Source: a virus
Virus record (IMG/VR): IMGVR_UViG_3300027770_000257
Span: 1-23,675 of that record
Length of the DNA: 23,675 bases
Direction: 5' to 3' (one strand)
Below are positions 1 to 4,961 of the stretch, one piece after another (position 1 is the first letter of the stretch; each line of letters opens with the position of its first letter). The position numbers and the translations under genes are program-made. The notes beneath the pieces were generated by a model. It saw only the letters and a list, made by a program, of their open reading frames with translations. It did not search any database and was not told the DNA's origin.

Positions 1-9
1 AAATCCCAT
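1..9 (-). CDS. Possible start of a further minus-strand gene (cut by window edge)
   Basis: Directly after the stop of the polyproline protein (stop at 11-13) the minus strand reads TAACATGGGATTT. An ATG sits at 9-7, with a GGAGG ribosome-binding sequence about 8 bases upstream, inside the end of the preceding gene. Only three codons (M-G-F) are in the window, so nothing can be said about the product. The tight spacing and good ribosome-binding site are the only evidence. Confidence 0.4.
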
Positions 10-10
10 G

Positions 11-349
11 TTAGTATCCTCCACCCATTAGTCTTAAAATGTTTGCTGCCACTTGAGACTGTGGTTGTAATAAATTTTTCTGTCCTATTTCATCGGGCAA
101 TTGTTGAGCACCCAGTGCTGTGCCTGATTGAATTAAAACACCCCTGCCACGCTGTGATGCCTGCAAAGTTCTTCCACTGCCTCTAACTGTGGTGCTTGGC
201 AATATTGCTGGTGGTGGTGGTGGTGGTGGTGGAGGTGGTGGACTTGGCTCTCCTCCCTTGCACTCGGCCACTGGCCCGGTGTACTCGCTTGATACTGATT
301 CGATAAGGTTGTTGTCTTTATCGAAAACCATTCTGCTGTAAATTTTCAT
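11..349 (-). CDS. Small polyproline protein downstream of terminase, unknown function
   Basis: A 112-residue protein. Its first half (MKIYSRMVFDKDNN...) is a short polar domain. It is followed by an uninterrupted run of 11 prolines at residues 37-47, then a basic and glutamine-rich tail ending in GGGY. The ATG at 349 has a GAAAGG ribosome-binding sequence about six bases upstream. It is the first gene after terminase large subunit, where T7 carries small terminal genes such as 19.5, but I see no homology that would let me name it. The proline run is encoded by a CCA microsatellite (about 209-241 on the plus strand as GGT), so its length could vary by slippage. Polyproline normally stalls ribosomes unless EF-P is active. 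The function is unknown; a virion or lysis-associated role is only a guess. Confidence 0.75.
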   Translation of the reverse strand: MKIYSRMVFDKDNNLIESVSSEYTGPVAECKGGEPSPPPPPPPPPPPAILPSTTVRGSGRTLQASQRGRGVLIQSGTALGAQQLPDEIGQKNLLQPQSQVAANILRLMGGGY

Positions 350-380
350 TTTTGGCCTTTCGCGCGTGTGTGTTATTATT

Positions 381-411
381 ATAAATAACTCTGATTGTCA
401 AAGTTATTTAT
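381..411. repeat. Perfect 10-bp inverted repeat between terminase and polyproline gene
   Basis: ATAAATAACT (381-390) and AGTTATTTAT (402-411) pair perfectly around an 11-nt loop. The repeat lies 5 bases past the terminase large subunit stop. There is no clean U-run after the stem on either strand, so it is not a classical intrinsic terminator. It could be an RNase III-type processing hairpin or a weak terminator. Confidence 0.55.
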
Positions 412-415
412 CTAG

Positions 416-1885
416 TTAGTTGATTCTAAACCTAGATCCAGTGTTTTGTAAGGGGTTGAATATCTTCGCTACCTTGCTCACATCTACCGATAGATTTGGA
501 AGATTGCTAATTGCTTCCGATGCAGCATCTATGCAGTCATCGTGTTTCATGCGTGGAAACGCTTGTAATTCATCTAAAAACGCAGATTTATCTCTCACTC
601 GCTCATGGACAAATAATCGGCCTACCTTGATCAATGGCTCCATGATCTGTGCAATGAATACCATTTTATTTTTGTTACGGAATTTAGGCACCACTTGAAC
701 CATGATCTTCATTTCACGAGCCACTCTCCTCAGCTCATTGGCCAGGGTGCTGGAGAAGTTTTCTTCCACATACACGTGTGATATTTTATGTTTGATGCAG
801 GTCTGGATGATCTCCCTGCACTGTCCTGTAAAATCTTTTGTGCTCTTGTCCACTGCTGACAACGTTACCATGTCATGTAGATAGGTGTTGCCATCGTTGT
901 CTCTCGCGGCCACGGCCAACACAGAAGCATCTCGACCTTTCAATCCTGTGGCAGCATCCCATGCAGCGCAGAGCCTGCTGACATTGTTTCTTCCTATCTT
1001 ACAAGTGGTGACATAACTGCCATAGGGTTGTGCAATGTTTTGCCATATCAATTCTTCGTTGTAGTATTTGATGTTTTCTAGCTGCACCAGGGGTTGGAAT
1101 ATGTTCTGTGGCACCAGCATGTATTGTGACATGTAGTCACCCTCCGTGGTCTCGTTCCGCTGCCTCTCTAACCAACTATAGGTAAACATGCCTTCTGGAT
1201 GATCGGGCCAAGCGATGTAATCTTCTTCTATGGTGGTGCCATCTTCCTGTTTGATGGGTCTTGCTCTTATGGCTGGTATCTTCTTCAATTCATAGCCCAC
1301 TGTGGCAAGGTGATCATAGATGCTGTCCTCGTGATGCGGTGTGCCCACCATTAAAATATTGTTGGCCAACTTACCAAATTCAGTCACTCGTTCTTTTGTT
1401 TTCATTCGCATGTCAGAACTCAGCACGTTGTCAGATGTCTCCACATCATCTGCGATCACGCAGTTGGCATGCAGTCCCGTGAATGATGCACCCAAGGATG
1501 ACACAGTCACAGATGGGTTCAATTGCATGATGGGTCGTTCCACTGTGAATGTTTCTGATTTCCAGGTGTATAGATCTGACTTGAGATGCTGCAGCATGGG
1601 ATGGCTCTCTATGGTGTTCCTTATGAACATGCTGTTACGCAGTGCAAGGTTTCGTTTGGCAGATATCAATAGGCAGGTCCAATTGGGATCGGTCAAGAGT
1701 TTCCAGCACACATAGGCACCTATGATAAAGGATTTGCCTCCATGTCGGAAACACTGTAAGATTCTTCTCTGATTGGTTTCTGTGCTCTCTAACCAATCAG
1801 CAATCTCTATATGAAATTCTGGTGTCTTCTGCTGTGATATAATGTTCAATGTATCTAAAAACACCCGAAAGGGTATCTTAGACAT
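416..1885 (-). CDS. terL: Terminase large subunit (T7 gp19-like DNA packaging ATPase/nuclease)
   Basis: The packaging motor that pumps genomic DNA into the prohead and cuts concatemers; 489 residues. The N-terminal ATPase shows a deviant Walker A, FRHGGKS (residues 46-52), a Walker B, CVIADDVE (142-149, with the acidic pair D146-D147), and a motif III-like stretch, ILMVGTPH (177-184). The C-terminal RNase H-like nuclease has acidic positions in AAWDAATG (D310), VYVEENF (E374/E375) and KHDDCIDAA (D449/D450/D453), as expected for two-metal terminase nucleases. The ATG overlaps the stop of the upstream 105-aa gene as TAATG, so translation is probably coupled. It is the penultimate conserved late gene, as in T7. 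The length is slightly below T7 gp19 (586 aa) but all motor and nuclease motifs appear present. Confidence 0.95.
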   Translation of the reverse strand: MSKIPFRVFLDTLNIISQQKTPEFHIEIADWLESTETNQRRILQCFRHGGKSFIIGAYVCWKLLTDPNWTCLLISAKRNLALRNSMFIRNTIESHPMLQHLKSDLYTWKSETFTVERPIMQLNPSVTVSSLGASFTGLHANCVIADDVETSDNVLSSDMRMKTKERVTEFGKLANNILMVGTPHHEDSIYDHLATVGYELKKIPAIRARPIKQEDGTTIEEDYIAWPDHPEGMFTYSWLERQRNETTEGDYMSQYMLVPQNIFQPLVQLENIKYYNEELIWQNIAQPYGSYVTTCKIGRNNVSRLCAAWDAATGLKGRDASVLAVAARDNDGNTYLHDMVTLSAVDKSTKDFTGQCREIIQTCIKHKISHVYVEENFSSTLANELRRVAREMKIMVQVVPKFRNKNKMVFIAQIMEPLIKVGRLFVHERVRDKSAFLDELQAFPRMKHDDCIDAASEAISNLPNLSVDVSKVAKIFNPLQNTGSRFRIN

Positions 1886-2202
1886 TATTCATCACTTTTA
1901 GCGCTGATCCTTTTCTGTGCCAGTTCTATCAATTTTGCAGCGTTGTTCTTTTCCTCTTCGCTGTTGACACCTGTGGGATGAACAGCACCGCTTGCAGCCT
2001 GTGCTAGATATTTCAACATCTGTAGTTTGGCTCTCTTGGAGTTGTCTAGGAATGTTGTTTTCTTAATATAATCTTTATCATCGGATGATGGATAATTCAT
2101 ATTAAAAAGTTCGTGGGCTTCTGATAATTCTTTCTTCCAATAATTGTCAGCGAATTGTTTTAGGATTGCCAGCCATTCTGCATCTACTCTATTCTTGGTC
2201 AT
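1885..2202 (-). CDS. Probable terminase small subunit (DNA maturase A position)
   Basis: A 105-residue, highly charged, largely helical protein with a lysine/glutamate-rich C-terminus. It lies immediately upstream of terminase large subunit and shares the TAATG stop/start with it. Position, size (T7 gp18 is about 90 aa) and coupling are the basis of the call. No helix-turn-helix can be asserted by eye and no diagnostic motif was recognised. The start ATG has a purine-rich leader containing AAAAGGAAAA. The 5' side is a 240-bp untranslated region packed with hairpins, which might be read by this protein (packaging site) or processed in the mRNA; both are inference. Confidence 0.65.
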   Translation of the reverse strand: MTKNRVDAEWLAILKQFADNYWKKELSEAHELFNMNYPSSDDKDYIKKTTFLDNSKRAKLQMLKYLAQAASGAVHPTGVNSEEEKNNAAKLIELAQKRISAKSDE

Positions 2203-2228
2203 TTGTTTTCCTTTTCTTTTCTGTTAGC

Positions 2229-2433
2229 GTTGTGGGGGGCTTGTTTATAGCATATCCCCCACAACTGATCAAACCCATATAGGGCCAAGTATTTATAGCT
2301 GTGAAGTTTAGGCTGCAGGGTATGGCATCGGTACGGAAGTAACGACCCTGCAGCAAATTATTTAGCACGCGGGTCCAAAAGGTTATTAAAAACCCGCGTG
2401 TATTCGCAGGAGTGGAGATAAGGAAACTCCCGC
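2229..2433. other. Gene-free interval with four tandem strong hairpins
   Basis: The interval 2203-2440 contains no ORF of credible length but four consecutive inverted repeats. H1 pairs GTTGTGGGGG 2229-2238 with CCCCCACAAC 2266-2275 (10 bp). H2 pairs GCTGCAGGGT 2312-2321 with ACCCTGCAGC 2345-2354 (10 bp); a second helix nests in its loop at 2329-2344, capped by GGAA on the plus strand, with one G-A mismatch. H3 pairs CACGCGGGT 2366-2374 with ACCCGCGTG 2392-2400 (9 bp). H4 pairs GGAGT 2409-2413 with ACTCC 2426-2430, plus two flanking pairs. None carries a U-run. Candidates are a structured RNA, RNase III processing signals in the late minus-strand mRNA, or a packaging/origin element upstream of terminase. 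The pairing is directly visible; the role is unknown. Confidence 0.6.
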
Positions 2434-2440
2434 AAATTCT

Positions 2441-2917
2441 TTAATATTGATATTGGATAAATTTATCTAACACAGTGTTTGTTGTTCCTTGTGTAGATGG
2501 CATCATCTCAATTTGGTAATCACTTGCCTTAAGTTTGGCCACATCTTGTGTGTGATCATTATATAATTTTGTTGCGATCTTTATGGTCCTGTTAAAATTA
2601 TCTATCTGTCTCATGCTGTATCTACCCGATTTACCGTTGTATTCTTTCACTGTGGTTTTGATCATTTCAGACCATATACATCTCACGCTGGGATTGTGTG
2701 TGTATTTGCCTGTGGCCCAAATCACTTCTTTGCCCAATTCTGCATTGTATATCTTCCAATCTTTTGGATTGGTAAATCCTGCTGATCGTTCCGACAGCAT
2801 TGTGATTATTGCCACAAGGCATTGGGTCAGTTGTTTTCTCTGTGCTGTTGTTTGATCATAATAGGGATTATTACTTTTGCCCTTTTTTATGATATTTTCA
2901 TATTCTATCTGTATCAT
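2441..2917 (-). CDS. Conserved-looking 158-aa protein of unknown function
   Basis: A soluble, basic and lysine/asparagine-rich protein with no signal peptide or membrane segment. It therefore does not look like a holin or spanin, even though lysis genes sit near here in T7. Its ATG overlaps the stop of the upstream acetyltransferase gene as ATGA, a classic coupling arrangement that suggests joint dosage or function. I recognise no domain. Several tryptophans and a mid-protein stretch (WKIYNAELGKEVIWATGKY) look like a folded globular core. It ends just upstream of the hairpin-rich interval 2229-2433. Confidence 0.75.
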   Translation of the reverse strand: MIQIEYENIIKKGKSNNPYYDQTTAQRKQLTQCLVAIITMLSERSAGFTNPKDWKIYNAELGKEVIWATGKYTHNPSVRCIWSEMIKTTVKEYNGKSGRYSMRQIDNFNRTIKIATKLYNDHTQDVAKLKASDYQIEMMPSTQGTTNTVLDKFIQYQY

Positions 2918-3381
2918 TTTAAATCCTTTTTGTAAATTTCTCCCACTATATCATATTTTAAAAATTTGTATATCTGCCCCACTCGTGGTTCTATCATTGC
3001 GCTGTTGCCCGGTTGAAATTCCACGGCACCCATCTGTTTGGCCCATTTTTCCGCTAGCTTGATAAGCCGCACTGCCATCATGGGAAATTTTTTCCTGTGT
3101 TTGACATCCACGTATAAAAAATAATCACTGCCCATTTTAACATCACAGAAAAAAAAGTTAGTGATGTAGGCCACATACATGCCTATGATCCTGCCTTCAT
3201 ACTTTGCCACCCATCCGTTGACTAGAGTCCTTTTGTGATCATACACCATTTGATCCAGCTGCCTCAACTTATCCGGAAGATATGGTAAGAATTTATATCT
3301 TCCCTCACGGTGCATGTGTGCACCAAGGGCTATCATTTCTTCCACATCTTCGTGTTGATATTCCTGGATAAGGTAACTCAT
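2914..3381 (-). CDS. GNAT-family N-acetyltransferase-like protein
   Basis: A 155-residue protein with the GNAT layout. It has an N-terminal helical part, the beta2-3 stretch GWVAKYEGRIIGMYVAYI (about 56-72), a central strand DYFLYVDVK (86-94), and the helix AVRLIKLAEKWAKQMGA (103-119) that follows the acetyl-CoA loop in this family. The loop itself reads HRKKFP instead of the usual R/Q-x-x-G-x-G/A, so cofactor binding may be altered. The C-terminus KFLKYDIVGEIYKKDL fits the closing strands. The substrate is unknown: phage GNATs can modify host or virion proteins, but nothing here decides that. The stop overlaps the start of the 158-aa gene (ATGA). Confidence 0.75.
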   Translation of the reverse strand: MSYLIQEYQHEDVEEMIALGAHMHREGRYKFLPYLPDKLRQLDQMVYDHKRTLVNGWVAKYEGRIIGMYVAYITNFFFCDVKMGSDYFLYVDVKHRKKFPMMAVRLIKLAEKWAKQMGAVEFQPGNSAMIEPRVGQIYKFLKYDIVGEIYKKDLK

Positions 3382-3384
3382 AGA

Positions 3385-3567
3385 TTAATTTAAATCTTCT
3401 GGGTCTGGTTGTCTAGCATCATCAAATTTTTCTGCAACGATCATGTGCATCTCTGATTGTGATAGATGCATCATCTGATGTTGCACTGCTTTCTCAAACA
3501 TTATTTTAGCAACAGTTTTTTTATTTCTAATTAAGTTTAAGATATCTTCTGCTCTTTTTTCTGACAT
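3385..3567 (-). CDS. Small helical protein, unknown function
   Basis: A 60-residue charged, methionine/histidine-rich, probably all-helical protein. The ATG at 3567 has a good ribosome-binding sequence in the leader ATAAACGAAAGGAA, a 14-base leader also found in front of the tail tubular A gene. It is the first gene of the leftward group after the plus-strand island and lies 3 bases upstream of the acetyltransferase gene. No family was recognised. Its 5' untranslated region carries the large hairpin at 3608-3658. Confidence 0.7.
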   Translation of the reverse strand: MSEKRAEDILNLIRNKKTVAKIMFEKAVQHQMMHLSQSEMHMIVAEKFDDARQPDPEDLN

Positions 3568-3607
3568 GTGTTCCTTTCGTTTATGTACTCTGTCATTTGT
3601 TTTTTGA

Positions 3608-3658
3608 GACTGCAGTTCTTTGGAGCGTCGTGCAAGGAGTTCTTTAGAAGCTGCAGTC
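3608..3658. repeat. Inverted repeat with CTGCAG arms in 5' leader of the 60-aa gene
   Basis: GACTGCAG+TTCT (3608-3619) pairs with AGAA+G+CTGCAGTC (3646-3658), 12 bp with one bulged G, around a loop of about 26 nt. The segment also contains a near-direct repeat of AGTTCTTT[T/A][G/A]GA-like sequence. It lies about 40 bases upstream of the minus-strand start at 3567 and in the divergent region. A leader hairpin, processing site or operator are all possible. Confidence 0.5.
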
Positions 3659-3821
3659 CCAGTATGCCTAAAGCCTATTAGTGAATCATTATATGCCTTA
3701 AGTAAACTATTTAGTATGATACAATAAAAACAGTTTAATTACGAGTTTAAATGTAAAAGAGATTACCAATATAAACTCAATAATTGCGTGCTTTAAAATT
3801 TATTTGATATATACAAGTGAC
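3659..3821. promoter_or_regulatory. Divergent intergenic control region
   Basis: The only divergent junction in the window: minus genes leave from 3567 and plus genes from 3832. It is AT-rich and non-coding. Visible elements are a near-identical direct repeat TATGCCTAAAG (3663-3673) / TATGCCTTAAG (3692-3702), and a 7-bp inverted repeat GAGTTTA (3743-3749) / TAAACTC (3772-3778). A weak sigma70-like pair facing the plus genes, TTGCGT (3784-3789) and TATATA (3808-3813), is also present. Promoter activity in both directions is expected from the arrangement; the exact boxes are tentative. Confidence 0.35.
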
Positions 3822-3826
3822 AGGAG
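3822..3826 (+). promoter_or_regulatory. Ribosome-binding site deciding the start of the 64-aa plus-strand gene
   Basis: AGGAG lies 5 bases upstream of ATG 3832. A GTG at 3817 is in frame but lies upstream of this site, so the ATG is preferred. Confidence 0.7.
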
Positions 3827-3831
3827 CAATA

Positions 3832-4026
3832 ATGAAATACAAAACAAAGTTACAAAGAACATGGCTAAACTTAGGCAAATACGACTGGCTGGCAAAAAAA
3901 TATTACAATAGGCCCTTTGCTCAATTGTTACCTTACCAAAAAGACAAGGTGATCACTTGGGTGACCAATTTCTCTCCGGACCAAGGCAAACATAGAAATA
4001 AATTTATTAAAAGCAACATCAAATAG
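3832..4026 (+). CDS. Small basic protein, first gene of plus-strand island, unknown function
   Basis: A 64-residue lysine- and aromatic-rich protein (several W and Y residues; strongly positive overall), which would suit nucleic-acid contact, though that is inference. The ATG at 3832 is chosen over the in-frame GTG at 3817 because the AGGAG ribosome-binding site at 3822-3826 sits between them with ideal spacing. It is the first of three small genes running opposite to the late operon. The sequence right after its stop leads into the structured region 4059-4411, so it may share a transcript with that RNA. No family was recognised. Confidence 0.7.
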   Translation: MKYKTKLQRTWLNLGKYDWLAKKYYNRPFAQLLPYQKDKVITWVTNFSPDQGKHRNKFIKSNIK

Positions 4027-4058
4027 GCACCCATAGGCTACATAGCATCTCTGAAAAA

Positions 4059-4411
4059 AAGCGAACTACTCTCATATATGAGCGGCGAATCGCTTGATGC
4101 AAAAAATTAAAAAAAGATGAGGCTCTGGGAAACAGATCCAACCTCGGGTCTATATAAGATTACCATACAAAGATTATATAGGCTTGCGTTGTAAACCAAT
4201 AATGAGTTAACGAGTACAGCACAACCGCTCGGCCAAGGCAACGATGTATGGACTATGAAAACACTCAAATCAAGTGTGGGTATTAGGCTAGAAATAGCCT
4301 AATATCTATTCAACATCTAAATCAAGAAAAGGCTTGCGACAGCAAGCAGATGAGCAGAGCTCATCTAATCAATACCCAAACACAGCCACTGACATCATCG
4401 CGGAGAATCGC
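4059..4411 (+). ncRNA. Candidate structured non-coding RNA (novel, multi-helix)
   Basis: The stretch 4027-4459 has no ORF longer than about 25 codons but is dense in perfect stems. P1 is AAGCGA 4059-4064 / TCGCTT 4090-4095, enclosing palindrome CTCATATATGAG. P2 is GAGG 4119-4122 / CCTC 4142-4145, with inner TCTG / CAGA capped by GGAAA. P3 is 4147-4157 / 4174-4184, 11 bp with G-U pairs. P4 is 4186-4192 / 4221-4228, one bulge. P5 is ACACT 4261-4265 / AGTGT 4273-4277. P6 is 4279-4290 / 4295-4306, 12 bp with a GAAA tetraloop. P7 is GCTTGC 4332-4337 / GCAAGC 4342-4347, loop GACA. P8 is AGATGAGC 4348-4355 / GCTCATCT 4359-4366. GGGTATT 4278-4284 can also pair with AATACCC 4371-4377, enclosing the distal hairpins. 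Plus-strand polarity is favoured by the GNRA GAAA cap and the flanking plus-strand genes. No known RNA family was recognised. Confidence 0.55.
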
Positions 4412-4448
4412 AAAGACCACTAAATATCATTACTAATCAATCTATCAT

Positions 4449-4454
4449 AAGGAG
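4449..4454 (+). promoter_or_regulatory. Ribosome-binding site of the 51-aa gene
   Basis: AAGGAG lies 5 bases upstream of ATG 4460. It is a strong match that supports the reality of a gene too short for routine ORF calling. Confidence 0.75.
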
Positions 4455-4459
4455 ACACA

Positions 4460-4615
4460 ATGCCACTATCACGAAAAGGTAAAACCATTTTAAAAGCAAT
4501 GGAAAAAGAATATGGTAAAAAACGTGGAGAACAGGTTTTTTACGCATCAGAGAACAAGGGCACTATAAAGGGTGTCCATATGGGTCGACCAAGAAAAAGT
4601 CTACTCAGCAAGTAA
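4460..4615 (+). CDS. Small very basic protein, 51 aa
   Basis: An ORF of 51 codons plus stop, beginning MPLSRKGKTILKAMEKEYGK and ending in a lysine/arginine-rich tail (HMGRPRKSLLSK). It is preceded by a strong AAGGAG site. The pattern of a basic helix followed by a tract like VFYASENKGTIKG resembles small proteins I have seen in marine phage genomes, but I cannot name a family or role with certainty. Its charge would suit DNA or RNA binding. It lies immediately 3' of the structured RNA candidate and 5' of the 10-bp inverted repeat at 4630-4681. Confidence 0.7.
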   Translation: MPLSRKGKTILKAMEKEYGKKRGEQVFYASENKGTIKGVHMGRPRKSLLSK

Positions 4616-4629
4616 TTTAATAAATACAT

Positions 4630-4681
4630 CGTGGGTCAGCACCTTTCTTGCTCTGTCATAGTCAAAAAAAACTGACCCACG
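4630..4681. repeat. Perfect 10-bp inverted repeat with 32-nt loop
   Basis: CGTGGGTCAG (4630-4639) pairs exactly with CTGACCCACG (4672-4681). The loop contains an A7 run next to the right arm. It lies between the 51-aa and 89-aa plus-strand genes. On the plus strand no U-run follows the stem, so it is not an obvious terminator. It may be a processing or protein-binding hairpin. Confidence 0.55.
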
Positions 4682-4691
4682 TCACTCTCCC

Positions 4692-4961
4692 ATGGATCCC
4701 AAAAAATTTGAGGCAAAGCTAAAGGCACTGGGCATCAAGAGAAAACGATCACCACGCTTGTATGGCAAATCCACCTATCTGCCAGAGATAACCAAGGCCA
4801 TAGTGCTGCCACGGAAACCCTGCAGCGGCCGGGCAGATCCCTCTAGATGTTCAGCTGTGCAGTTCCATCAATGGGGCACCACGCAGAAGCGTTGGTTCAG
4901 CCGATGTTTCAGTTGTCGCAAGAGCTATGGCAATGTGTTGAAAAATGGAGATGCCCTCTAG
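4692..4961 (+). CDS. Small protein with zinc-ribbon-like cysteines
   Basis: An 89-residue basic protein. Its C-terminal half has cysteines at 44, 53, 72 and 75, the last two as CFSC, with a histidine at 59. This could coordinate a zinc ion, though the spacing is irregular and the claim is tentative. The N-terminal part is lysine/arginine rich. The ATG at 4692 lacks a clear ribosome-binding site, which lowers confidence. It ends by sharing a CTAG tetranucleotide with the convergent glycine-rich gene: plus stop at 4959-4961, minus stop at 4958-4960. Being on the plus strand immediately downstream of the fibre genes, it closes the reversed island. Confidence 0.55.
   Translation: MDPKKFEAKLKALGIKRKRSPRLYGKSTYLPEITKAIVLPRKPCSGRADPSRCSAVQFHQWGTTQKRWFSRCFSCRKSYGNVLKNGDAL

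Noticed and set aside
381-411. Intrinsic terminator after the terminase large subunit
   Set aside because: The stem is AT-rich and not followed by a U-run on either strand. Kept only as an inverted repeat.
2441-2917. Holin, by analogy with T7 gene 17.5/18 neighbourhood
   Set aside because: The protein has no hydrophobic segment long enough to span a membrane.
3784-3813. Confident sigma70 promoter for the plus-strand island
   Set aside because: The -35-like TTGCGT and -10-like TATATA match poorly and would leave almost no leader before the ribosome-binding site. Listed only as tentative within the control region.
4117-4194. 25-codon plus-strand ORF (begins MRLWETDPTSG)
   Set aside because: No ribosome-binding site, and it overlaps two strong stems (4119-4145, 4147-4184). 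It is more likely chance within a structured RNA, though a leader peptide is not excluded.
4140-4245. tRNA-like stretch on the minus strand (GGCCGAGCGGTTG resembles a tRNA D-arm)
   Set aside because: No T-arm consensus, acceptor stem or plausible anticodon arm could be placed. The strong stems of the region do not form a cloverleaf of tRNA size.
4100-4410. Group I intron or tmRNA
   Set aside because: No conserved P7/guanosine-site motifs and no interrupted host gene. No tRNA-like domain or tag-peptide resume codon for tmRNA.
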